Shown here: positions 57,866-64,000 of the stretch, piece by piece
Layout of the letters: every line of letters starts with the position of its first letter
How positions within the stretch are numbered: position 1 is the stretch's first letter
The notes under the pieces: generated by a model
Told to the model about the DNA's origin: nothing
The model's input: only the letters and a program-made list of their open reading frames with translations
The model's database searches: none
NCBI RefSeq assembly: GCF_007109405.1
Contig: NZ_VJOY01000011.1
Span: forward strand, 90,252-154,251
DNA from: Pseudomonas mangiferae
Lineage (GTDB): Bacteria; Pseudomonadota; Gammaproteobacteria; Pseudomonadales; Pseudomonadaceae
DNA: 64,000 bases
Reading direction: 5' to 3'
Position numbers and translations under genes: made by a program

Positions 57866-57875
57866 CGTGATCACA
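57866..57875. promoter_or_regulatory. candidate GntR operator 2 (regulator side)
   Basis: CGTGATCACA with flanks CTTT and GAAC, sharing the GTGATCACAGAA core with the first site 62 bases away, close to six helical turns. The form suits a FadR-subfamily dimer. It lies before the leader ORF and the GntR gene. Confidence 0.7.
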
Positions 57876-57889
57876 GAACGAGGTGCGCC

Positions 57890-57949
57890 ATGCGCAATTG
57901 CAGCCTGACCCTGTCGCAACTGCCGGCGCCGCCGGCCGGGAAGGCCTGA
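57890..57949 (+). CDS. possible 19-residue leader ORF before the GntR gene
   Basis: ATG 57890 has GAGGTG upstream and opens a 19-codon frame (starting MRNCSLTLSQLP, ending PAGKA) whose TGA stops one base before the GntR start. The GntR ribosome site (GGGAAGG) lies inside this frame. That layout suggests translational coupling. It may be a chance frame. Confidence 0.4.
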   Translation: MRNCSLTLSQLPAPPAGKA

Positions 57950-57950
57950 G

Positions 57951-58715
57951 ATGGCCGATGCCAACCTGCAGCAACGGCTCTACCAGGCGCTGCGCCAGGC
58001 CCTGCTGGACGGCCGCTTCCAGCCCGGCGAGGCGCTGAAGATCCGCGACCTGGCCAGCGCCTGGGGCACCAGCCCGATGCCGGTGCGCGCCGCCTTGCAG
58101 CGGCTGGTGGCCGAAGGCGCCCTGGAAGGCGAGCCGCAGCGCTCGGTGCGGGTGCCGCCGATGACCGAGGCGCGCTTCCGCCAGCTGTTCGAGGTGCGCC
58201 TGAGCCTGGAGGGGCTGGCCGCCGAGCTGGCCTGCCCGCGCGTGACCGCCGAGGCCCTGGCGCAGCTGGAGGCGGAGGTGGCGGAAATGGACGCGGCCCT
58301 GCAGCGCCGGGACATCCGCACCTACCTGGCGGCCAACAGCCGCTTCCACCTGGCCCTCTATGGCGCCTGCGACAACCCGCTGCTGCTGCGCCTGATCGAA
58401 TCCCTGTGGCTGCAGGTGGGGCCGTTCTTCAACCGGCTGTTCACCGAGGCCGACCTCAACCTGCGCCTCAACGGCTTCCACGACGAGGCCTGCCGCGCCC
58501 TGCGCACCGGCGACGCCCGGGCGGTGCGTCACGCGGTGGAGCAGGACCTGCGCTACTGCGGCCAGTACCTGGCGGGGTTGCTGCGCCTGGAGGCGGATGC
58601 CCCGGCCCGCAAGTCGGGTGCCGCCGCCCGGGCGGGTCGCGGCGCATCCACCCGGACCCGACCCGGCCAGTCTGCGTCGGCACTCGGCATACCGAGCCGC
58701 GCAGCCAGGGGCTGA
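57951..58715 (+). CDS. GntR-family regulator (FadR/FCD subfamily)
   Basis: A 254-residue regulator. The winged helix covers about 5-72 (LYQALRQALLDGRFQPGEALKIRDLASAWGTSPMPVRAALQRL), and the all-helical FCD domain about 78-212 with the metal/effector residues in FEVRLSLEGLAAEL, NSRFHLALY and NGFHDEACRAL. The last 35 residues are low-complexity. Divergent from the aminotransferase and ligase genes, it likely represses them until an amine-derived ligand appears. Two matching palindromes lie in the shared region. Confidence 0.92.
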   Translation: MADANLQQRLYQALRQALLDGRFQPGEALKIRDLASAWGTSPMPVRAALQRLVAEGALEGEPQRSVRVPPMTEARFRQLFEVRLSLEGLAAELACPRVTAEALAQLEAEVAEMDAALQRRDIRTYLAANSRFHLALYGACDNPLLLRLIESLWLQVGPFFNRLFTEADLNLRLNGFHDEACRALRTGDARAVRHAVEQDLRYCGQYLAGLLRLEADAPARKSGAAARAGRGASTRTRPGQSASALGIPSRAARG

Positions 58716-58844
58716 GGCGGCCGCCACCGGTGTGCGGCAACTGTTTCGACATGTTGCCCTGCGCCGGAGGCGCGAAGACGCGATGGTACGCTCCCGCTGA
58801 CCGGCAACCGCCGGTCGCCCCACCCCGGACCGAGGAGCCCCGCC

Positions 58845-60605
58845 ATGCATGCCATCAGCTTCATCCAGGACCTGGCGGTGATCATGCTGGTCGCCGGCGT
58901 GGTCACCGTGCTCTGCCACCGCTTCCGCCAGCCGGTGGTGCTGGGCTACATCGTCGCCGGCTTCATTATCGGCCCCCATACCCCACCCTTCGGCCTGATC
59001 CACGACGAGGAAACCATCAAGATCCTCGCCGAGCTGGGGGTGATCTTCCTGATGTTCTTCCTCGGCCTGGAGTTCTCCCTGCGCAAGCTGGCCAGCGTCG
59101 GCTCCACGGCGTTCCTCGCCGCCTTCATGGAAATCGTCCTGATGGTCTGGCTGGGCTACGAGATCGGCCGCTTCTTCGGCTGGACCCACATGGACGCGAT
59201 CTTCCTCGGCGCGATCCTCGCCATGTCCTCCACCACCATCATCGTCAAGGCCCTGGGCGACCTGAAGATGAAGCACGAGCGCTTCGCCCAGCAGATCTTC
59301 GGCGTGCTGATCGTCGAGGACATCCTCGGCATCGGCATCATCGCCCTGCTCTCGGGGATCGCCGTGAGCGGCACCGTGGAGGCCGGCGAGGTGGCCGGCA
59401 CGGTGGGCCGGCTGACCCTGTTCATGATCGTCGCCCTGGTCATCGGCATCCTGCTGGTGCCGCGGCTGCTGGCCTACGTGGCGCGCTTCCAGAGCAGCGA
59501 GATGCTGCTGATCACCGTGCTCGGGCTGTGCTTCGGCTTCTGCCTGCTGGTGGCCAAGCTGCAGTACAGCATGGTGCTGGGGGCCTTCCTGATGGGCGCC
59601 ATCATGGCCGAGTCGCGCCAGCTGCCGCAGATCGAGCGGCTGGTGGAGCCGGTGCGCGACCTGTTCAGCGCGATCTTCTTCGTCGCCATCGGCCTGACCA
59701 TCGACCCGTCGATCCTGCTGGAGCACCCCTGGCCGATCCTGGTGATCACCGGCGCGGTGATCCTCGGCAAGATGATTTCCTGCGGCACCGGCGCATTCCT
59801 CGCCGGCAACGACGGGCGCACCTCGTTGCGGGTCGGCATGGGCCTGTCGCAGATCGGCGAGTTCTCGTTCATCATCGCCGCCCTGGGCACCACCCTGGGG
59901 GTCACCAGCGACTTCCTCTACCCCATCGTGGTGGCGGTGTCGGCCATCACCACCCTCAGCACGCCCTACCAGATCCGCGCCGCCGACCCCCTGAGCCGCT
60001 ACTTGGCGCGGGTGATGCCGACCCGGGTGGCGCGGGTCTTCAGCCACTACGGCGACTGGCTGCGGAGCATCCAGCCCCAGGGCCAGAGCGCGGTGCTGGC
60101 GAAGATGATCCGGCGCATCCTGCTGCAGATCGGGATCAATTTCGCGCTGGTGGTGGCGATTTTCCTCGGCAGCGCCTGGTTCGCCGACTCCCTGGCCCTG
60201 CGCCTGGACCCCTGGGTGGGCCAGGAGAACCTGCAGAAGGCACTGATCTGGGGCGGCGCACTGCTGGTTTCCCTGCCGTTCCTGATCGCCGCCTACCGCA
60301 AGCTCAAGGCGCTGTCGCTGCTGCTGGCGGAGATGAGCGTCAGCCCCGACCAGGCCGGGCGCCACACCGCCCGGGTCCGGCGGATCGTCGCCGAGGTGAT
60401 TCCGCTGCTGTCCCTGGGGGGCATCGTGCTGCTGCTGATGCCGCTTTCGGCGAGCATTCTGCCGACCCTGGAGTTGCTGGTGGTGATCGGCCTGCTGGCC
60501 GCCGGGGTCAGCGCGCTGCTCTGGCGCTGGCTGATCCGCGTGCATTCGCGGATGCAGATCGCCCTGATGGAGACCCTGGACCGCCCGGAGCCGCCATCCC
60601 ACTGA
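58845..60605 (+). CDS. Kef-type cation/proton antiporter without TrkA domain
   Basis: A 586-residue membrane protein. The CPA2 exchanger domain spans about 5-385 (QPVVLGYIVAGFIIGPHTPPFG, GVLIVEDILGIGIIALLSG with the ion-binding Asp, and LSQIGEFSFIIAALG). Instead of a cytosolic TrkA-N domain, it has two to four further membrane segments (about 425-445, 465-485, 520-575). The substrate ion is unknown. It may serve pH or cation balance. It follows the GntR gene by 129 bases. Confidence 0.92.
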   Translation: MHAISFIQDLAVIMLVAGVVTVLCHRFRQPVVLGYIVAGFIIGPHTPPFGLIHDEETIKILAELGVIFLMFFLGLEFSLRKLASVGSTAFLAAFMEIVLMVWLGYEIGRFFGWTHMDAIFLGAILAMSSTTIIVKALGDLKMKHERFAQQIFGVLIVEDILGIGIIALLSGIAVSGTVEAGEVAGTVGRLTLFMIVALVIGILLVPRLLAYVARFQSSEMLLITVLGLCFGFCLLVAKLQYSMVLGAFLMGAIMAESRQLPQIERLVEPVRDLFSAIFFVAIGLTIDPSILLEHPWPILVITGAVILGKMISCGTGAFLAGNDGRTSLRVGMGLSQIGEFSFIIAALGTTLGVTSDFLYPIVVAVSAITTLSTPYQIRAADPLSRYLARVMPTRVARVFSHYGDWLRSIQPQGQSAVLAKMIRRILLQIGINFALVVAIFLGSAWFADSLALRLDPWVGQENLQKALIWGGALLVSLPFLIAAYRKLKALSLLLAEMSVSPDQAGRHTARVRRIVAEVIPLLSLGGIVLLLMPLSASILPTLELLVVIGLLAAGVSALLWRWLIRVHSRMQIALMETLDRPEPPSH

Positions 60606-60635
60606 GGCAGGCAGAGCGCCGGCGGCAGCGGTGGA

Positions 60636-61043
60636 TCAGTCCGCCAGCCACACGTCCCGCACCCAGTGCCAGACCGAGTCCCAGGTCTCCTCGGTGAGTT
60701 CGCCGTCGTCGCCGTCCCACAGGGTCACCTGGCCCTCGATGTCCACCACGTAGTAGTCGCGGCCGTCCTGGCAGATGGGCAGCAGGTCGCGCGGCAAGCC
60801 GGCGTCCCAGGCGTTGGCCGCCACCTCCGGCAGGTAGGTGTGGGACTGCGGGTCGGTGGCGGTGACCGGCTCCAGCCGGCCGTAGACCACGTCGCTGACC
60901 TTGAGCAGGAATTCTCGCAGCTCGAAGGGCAGGTTGATCAGCAGCTGTTCCTCGATCTCCACCAGCAGGTCGTCGTCCGGCAGCTCCAGCGGCACCGGCA
61001 CCGGCTCGTTCACTTCACGCAACTGTTCGATGACTTCTTCCAC
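60636..61043 (-). CDS. SMI1/KNR4-like family protein
   Basis: A 135-residue acidic, soluble protein. The SMI1/KNR4 fold markers are EEQLLINLPFELREFLLKVSDVVYG and the later LLPICQDGRDYYVVDIEGQVTLWDGD. Members act as immunity proteins to contact-dependent toxins or as cell-wall regulators; no toxin gene is next to it here. Start: GTG 61043 (MEEVIEQLRE) with GGAGG about nine bases upstream; TTG 61049 is the alternative. Confidence 0.85.
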   Translation of the reverse strand: MEEVIEQLREVNEPVPVPLELPDDDLLVEIEEQLLINLPFELREFLLKVSDVVYGRLEPVTATDPQSHTYLPEVAANAWDAGLPRDLLPICQDGRDYYVVDIEGQVTLWDGDDGELTEETWDSVWHWVRDVWLAD

Positions 61044-61112
61044 GGCCAAGGCCCTCCCGTTCAGACGCGCTTTATACCCCAGGCGCCGCGCCGCGACGAA
61101 CCCCGCCGTGGC

Positions 61113-61649
61113 TCAGAAGGCCTGGGTGTACTGGCGGAAGGGCGGGATGGTGTAGTGCACGCCGTGCTGGCGGCAGTCCTCGAGGGTGCCCTCGGCGTCC
61201 GCGCGCAGGTGGTAATAGCTCTCCCCGGCCTGCTCCTGGGGGGTGTCCACCAGGTCGCGGGTGAGATCGATGTAGGGCGCCGCCAGCAGGTCGTCCTGGC
61301 GGGTGCCGCCGGTCTTGGCGTCGACACTCTCGCCGGCCCAGGGAATCAGCCGCTTGCCCTCCAGCCAGTGCACCGCGGCGCGGGAGGTGCCGTCCGGCCA
61401 GACGTAGGCCACCAGGCAGAAGTGATTGGTGTGGCGGTTGGCCCGGGCCTCCAGCAGCAGGCGGCGCAGGTCGTGGCGCGGGTCGCGGAAGCGGTCGTCG
61501 ATGGACGGCGCGGCGTGGCGCGGCTGGCCGGGGAAGATGGTCCGGGTGGCCTCGACGCGCTCGGTGGCGACGAAGGAGGTGAGGCCCAGGGGTGCCAGCA
61601 GCAGCACCAGCAGGCCGAGGCGGCGCGTGGTCGGCAGGGAAATGGCCAT
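61113..61649 (-). CDS. exported protein of unknown function
   Basis: A 178-residue protein with a signal or anchor segment (about 8-27, RRLGLLVLLLAPLGLTSFV) and a soluble domain with FCLVAYVWPDGTSRAAVHWLEGKRLIPWAG and a C-terminal HYTIPPFRQYTQAF. I do not recognise the family. AGG GAGG-type ribosome site precedes the ATG. A 28-codon frame lies just upstream. Confidence 0.75.
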   Translation of the reverse strand: MAISLPTTRRLGLLVLLLAPLGLTSFVATERVEATRTIFPGQPRHAAPSIDDRFRDPRHDLRRLLLEARANRHTNHFCLVAYVWPDGTSRAAVHWLEGKRLIPWAGESVDAKTGGTRQDDLLAAPYIDLTRDLVDTPQEQAGESYYHLRADAEGTLEDCRQHGVHYTIPPFRQYTQAF

Positions 61650-61952
61650 GGGCGCCTCCCTAGGACCGGCCGGCGCGGGCGCCGTACGTCGGGTGGAGAA
61701 GCCCGGCCACGTGGGCGTCGGGGGTGGAGTGCCATGCCTGGCTCATGATCGTTCGTCCCTAATGTCTGTCGCGGGTTCGCGTGTGCGCCGTCCGCTCGTG
61801 CGGTCCGGTTACGTCCTGTCGCGTACCGAAGGTTAACCTGTGGTGACACCCTGCGGTCAAGTGTCGCGTCTTTTCGCCCGCGGGTGGCTCGACGCCTGCC
61901 CGTCGACCTCCTACCATCGACCCCGGTTCCCCGCACAGGCAGGACAGCCCCC
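61650..61952. other. intergenic region between divergent genes, with a possible 28-codon ORF
   Basis: About 300 bases. On the minus strand, ATG 61746 to TAG 61660 encodes a 28-residue peptide (MSQAWHSTPDAHVAGLLHPT...), preceded by AGGGACGA and ending ten bases before the next start. I see no family for it. The rest shows no other feature. Confidence 0.4.
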
Positions 61953-62405
61953 ATGGCGATCGTTTGGCTCAGTCAACATCACCGCGAGCTCGACAAGGTC
62001 ACGCTCTACGCGATCCTCGCGCTGCGTGCCCGGGTCTTCGTGGTGGAGCAGAAGTGCCCGTACCTGGATGTGGACGGCGAAGACCTGCAGGGAGACACCT
62101 GCCACGTGACCGCCTGGGAAGGCGACACGCTGCTGGCCTGCCTGCGCCTGCTGGACCCGGCGCGCCACGACGGCGAGGTGGTCATCGGCCGCGTCGCCAG
62201 CGACGCCGCCGCCCGCGGCAAGGGCCTCGGCCACGGACTGATGGCTCGCGCCCTGGAAACCTGTGCCGAGCGCTGGCCCGGCCACCCCGTCTACCTCTCC
62301 GCTCAGGCGCACCTGCAGGCCTACTACGGCCGCTACGGTTTCGAGCCGGTCACCGGCGTCTACCTGGAAGACGACATCCCCCACATCGGCATGCGCCGCC
62401 CCTGA
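61953..62405 (+). CDS. GNAT acetyltransferase, ElaA type
   Basis: A 150-residue N-acetyltransferase. The N terminus LYAILALRARVFVVEQKCPYLDVDGED is the ElaA signature; the acetyl-CoA loop is RVASDAAARGKGLGHGLMARAL. A Pseudomonas ElaA homologue lies at the end of the sco gene block in P. aeruginosa. The target amine is unknown. The ATG has AGGACAG ahead of it. The NAT gene follows at 32 bases. Confidence 0.92.
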   Translation: MAIVWLSQHHRELDKVTLYAILALRARVFVVEQKCPYLDVDGEDLQGDTCHVTAWEGDTLLACLRLLDPARHDGEVVIGRVASDAAARGKGLGHGLMARALETCAERWPGHPVYLSAQAHLQAYYGRYGFEPVTGVYLEDDIPHIGMRRP

Positions 62406-62437
62406 ACGCGGCGCATCCTACAGGAGTGACCCCTTTC

Positions 62438-63256
62438 GTGGAGCCTCTCGATCTCTACCGGCAGCGCATCGGCCACACCGGTGACTGCGCGCCAACCCTG
62501 GACACCCTGGCCGCGCTGCAGGCCGCCCACATCGCCAGCATCCCCTTCGAGAACCTCACGCCGCTGCTGGGGATGGAAGTGGACCTGGACCCCCAGGCGC
62601 TGCTGGACAAGCAGGTGAGCGACCAGCGCGGTGGCTACTGCTACGAGCAGAACCTGCTGTTCCTGCGCATGCTGCACACCCTCGGCTTCCGCGCCCGCGG
62701 CCTGGCCGGGCGGGTGCGTTGGAACCTGGCGGATGACGCCCCGCCGACCCCGCGCACCCACATGCTGATCCTGGTGAGCCTCGACGACGGCGAGTACATC
62801 GTCGACGTCGGCTTCGGCGGCCTGACCCCCACCGGCCCGCTGCGGCTGGTGCCGGACGTGGTCCAGGAAACCCCCCACGAGCCTTTCCGGCTGCTCCAGG
62901 ACGGCGAGGGCTACACCCTGCAGGGCCTCTCCTGCGACGAGTGGAAGACCCTCTACCGCTTCGACCTGAGCGAGCAATTGGAGGTGGACTACCGGCTCGC
63001 CAGCTGGTACCTGTCCCACTGCCCGGCGTCGCTGTTCGTCAACGACCTGATGGTGGCGCGGGCGCTGCCGGGGGTGCGCCACAGCCTGTTCAACGGCCGC
63101 TACAGCCGGCAGACGATGGGCGAGGAGAAGCAGACCCGCACGATCGCCAACGTCGGCGAGCTGCTGGACCTGCTGGAAGGCCCGTTCGGCCTGCGGGTGC
63201 GCCACCTGCCCGGGGTGGTGGAGCGGCTCGGGCCACTGCTGACCGAGGCGTACTGA
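62438..63256 (+). CDS. arylamine N-acetyltransferase
   Basis: A 272-residue cysteine acetyltransferase. The triad Cys (SDQRGGYCYEQNLLF), His (PPTPRTHMLILV) and Asp (YIVDVGFGG) is intact. The enzyme moves acetyl from CoA to aromatic amines and hydrazines. The GTG at 62438 (MEPLDLYRQRIG) is preferred; AGGAG lies 11 bases upstream, which is long, and the alternative in-frame GTG at 62426 overlaps that site. It probably shares a transcript with the ElaA-type gene. Confidence 0.93.
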   Translation: MEPLDLYRQRIGHTGDCAPTLDTLAALQAAHIASIPFENLTPLLGMEVDLDPQALLDKQVSDQRGGYCYEQNLLFLRMLHTLGFRARGLAGRVRWNLADDAPPTPRTHMLILVSLDDGEYIVDVGFGGLTPTGPLRLVPDVVQETPHEPFRLLQDGEGYTLQGLSCDEWKTLYRFDLSEQLEVDYRLASWYLSHCPASLFVNDLMVARALPGVRHSLFNGRYSRQTMGEEKQTRTIANVGELLDLLEGPFGLRVRHLPGVVERLGPLLTEAY

Positions 63257-63281
63257 CCCCAGTTTCCCGATCCCACCTACG

Positions 63282-63309
63282 AAAAACCCGGGCAGCGCCC
63301 GGGTTTTTT
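63282..63309. terminator. rho-independent terminator between NAT and Tim44-like genes
   Basis: Arms AAAAACCCGGGC / GCCCGGGTTTTT with a four-base loop, then further T. A-rich on one side and T-rich on the other, it can end transcription both ways between two convergent genes. Confidence 0.9.
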
Positions 63310-63320
63310 CATGCCGCCGA

Positions 63321-64000
63321 TCAGGCGTTCTGCCGGATACCGGCGACCCGCCAGGGCTGGTTGTCGCCGTGTTCACGCTCCATCCGCCAGCTCTCGCTGA
63401 AGCCTTCGCCCTGGTCGAAGCGCGAATTCTTCGACAGGCCGCTGAAGGTCAGGGTGGCGACGGTCTTGTCCGCCAGCTCGTCGACGCCGTCCAGCTGCAC
63501 CTGCAGGTTGTCGATGTAGGTGGACTGGTAGGCATCGCCCAGGCTGGCGCGCTCTTCCTTGAGGAAGGCCAGCACCTGCGGGGTGACGTACTCGGCGATC
63601 TTGTCCATCTCCGCCGCGTCCCAGTGCTGCTGCAGGTTCATGAAGTGCTCGCGGCCGGCCTCGACGAAGCGCTGCTCGTCGAACCAGGCCGGGGCGTTGA
63701 CGGCCGGGCGGGCGACCGGCGCGGCGCTGCCGAAGATCGGCGCCTGGGCCTCGGGCATCTGCCGCTGCAACGGGCCGGCGGCCAGGGGCTGGCCCTGATG
63801 CTGGCGCTTGCGCGCGGCGAGGAAGCGGAACAGCACGAAGGCGATGAGGCCGAAGATCAGGATGTCGAAGAACTGCAGGCCCTGGAAGCCATCGCCCATG
63901 AACATCGAGGCCAGCAGGCCACCGGCGGCGAGGCCGGCCAGAGGGCCGAGCCAGCGCGAGGCACCGCCGGCGGCCGGGGTGCGGCCCGGGGCGGTGGGGC
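63321..64000 (-). CDS. Tim44-like domain protein (C-terminal part, cut by window edge)
   Basis: The last about 226 residues are visible; the start lies right of the window. They show a glycine-rich membrane segment (GPLAGLAAGGLLASMFMG), a second hydrophobic stretch (FFDILIFGLIAFVLFRFLAARKR), and the Tim44-like domain (about 110-226; FVEAGREHFMNLQQHWDAAEMDKIAEYVTPQVLAFLKEE). Such bacterial proteins are membrane-anchored with unknown role. An internal ATG at 63905 is not the true start because coding sequence continues upstream. Confidence 0.88.
   Translation of the reverse strand, partial: PTAPGRTPAAGGASRWLGPLAGLAAGGLLASMFMGDGFQGLQFFDILIFGLIAFVLFRFLAARKRQHQGQPLAAGPLQRQMPEAQAPIFGSAAPVARPAVNAPAWFDEQRFVEAGREHFMNLQQHWDAAEMDKIAEYVTPQVLAFLKEERASLGDAYQSTYIDNLQVQLDGVDELADKTVATLTFSGLSKNSRFDQGEGFSESWRMEREHGDNQPWRVAGIRQNA

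Noticed and set aside
57819..60602. 927-codon minus frame opposite the GntR and Kef-type genes
   Set aside because: Low-complexity Gln/His/Asp sequence, antisense to clear genes.
60636..61043. Immunity protein of a contact-dependent toxin system
   Set aside because: SMI1/KNR4 fold is compatible, but no toxin, VgrG, Rhs or CdiA gene lies near; left as family name only.
63321..63905. Treating the ATG at 63905 as start of a complete 194-residue gene
   Set aside because: Coding sequence with a family-typical Gly-rich membrane segment continues upstream to the window edge.

Overview
The window reads as chromosomal DNA of a Pseudomonas, probably of the P. aeruginosa / P. resinovorans type lineage. 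GC content is very high, coding density is tight, and four blocks match a gene order I remember from P. aeruginosa: divergent trpI and trpBA; prlC with its gamma-carbonic anhydrase and YheV-like neighbours; carbonic anhydrase-SulP followed by coxBA-ctaG-coxC-SURF1-ctaA-cyoE-sco; and znuA divergent from zur-znuC-znuB. I saw no phage, transposase, integron, CRISPR array, rRNA or tRNA. The species assignment is inference from protein likeness only.

Layout. 1-820: an ECF sigma factor and the start of its FecR-type regulator (minus). 989-1405: three tandem copies of a ~148 bp double-hairpin repeat. 1421-4506: trpA and trpB (minus) and the divergent regulator trpI. 4595-10793: small stress, envelope and lipoprotein genes (DUF883, dodecin, two DUF1161 paralogues, a luciferase-like flavin enzyme, OsmC-type protein, two sister lipoproteins, a membrane zinc peptidase, a HAD phosphatase) with one AT-rich spacer; a second AT-rich spacer follows. 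11251-14668: Nudix, gamma-CA, prlC, YheV-like. 15000-18882: three-subunit periplasmic gluconate-type dehydrogenase. 19187-21325: SBF-type transporter and an SOS-box radical SAM protein. 21793-24851: beta-carbonic anhydrase, SulP transporter and an unknown protein. 25307-33909: a complete aa3/caa3 cytochrome c oxidase operon with its heme A, copper and SURF1 assembly factors. 34059-36581: methionine importer metNIQ (minus). 36926-41345: catalase HPII, an acyltransferase, an aldo/keto reductase. 41462-44618: zinc uptake locus. 44629-47568: beta-propeller protein, DUF3301 protein, PdxY. 47677-52431: copper acquisition operon (DUF2946, OprC-type receptor, PepSY membrane protein, PCu(A)C chaperone). 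52456-60605: two Kef-type antiporters flanking a thioesterase and a glutamine-synthetase-like / class III aminotransferase / GntR amine-catabolism locus. 60636-64000: SMI1/KNR4 protein, unknown exported protein, two acetyltransferases and a Tim44-like protein cut by the window edge.

How the parts work together. The oxidase operon carries structural subunits, copper delivery (CtaG, Sco), heme A synthesis (CyoE then CtaA) and SURF1 in one direction; a perfect sigma-S type -10 lies upstream. The OprC-PepSY-PCu(A)C operon elsewhere in the window would supply copper. Gluconate dehydrogenase feeds electrons into the respiratory chain from the periplasm. Several regulators have recognisable sites: TrpI between trpB and trpI, LexA in front of the radical SAM gene, Zur between zur and znuA, and two identical-core palindromes around the GntR gene.

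Least explained: the double-hairpin repeat array, the two AT-rich spacers, the GntR leader ORF, the amine locus substrate, the beta-propeller protein beside the zinc locus, the His-rich tail on ZnuC, and the in-frame 15 bp minisatellite in the DUF2946 gene. None alone proves a new system.
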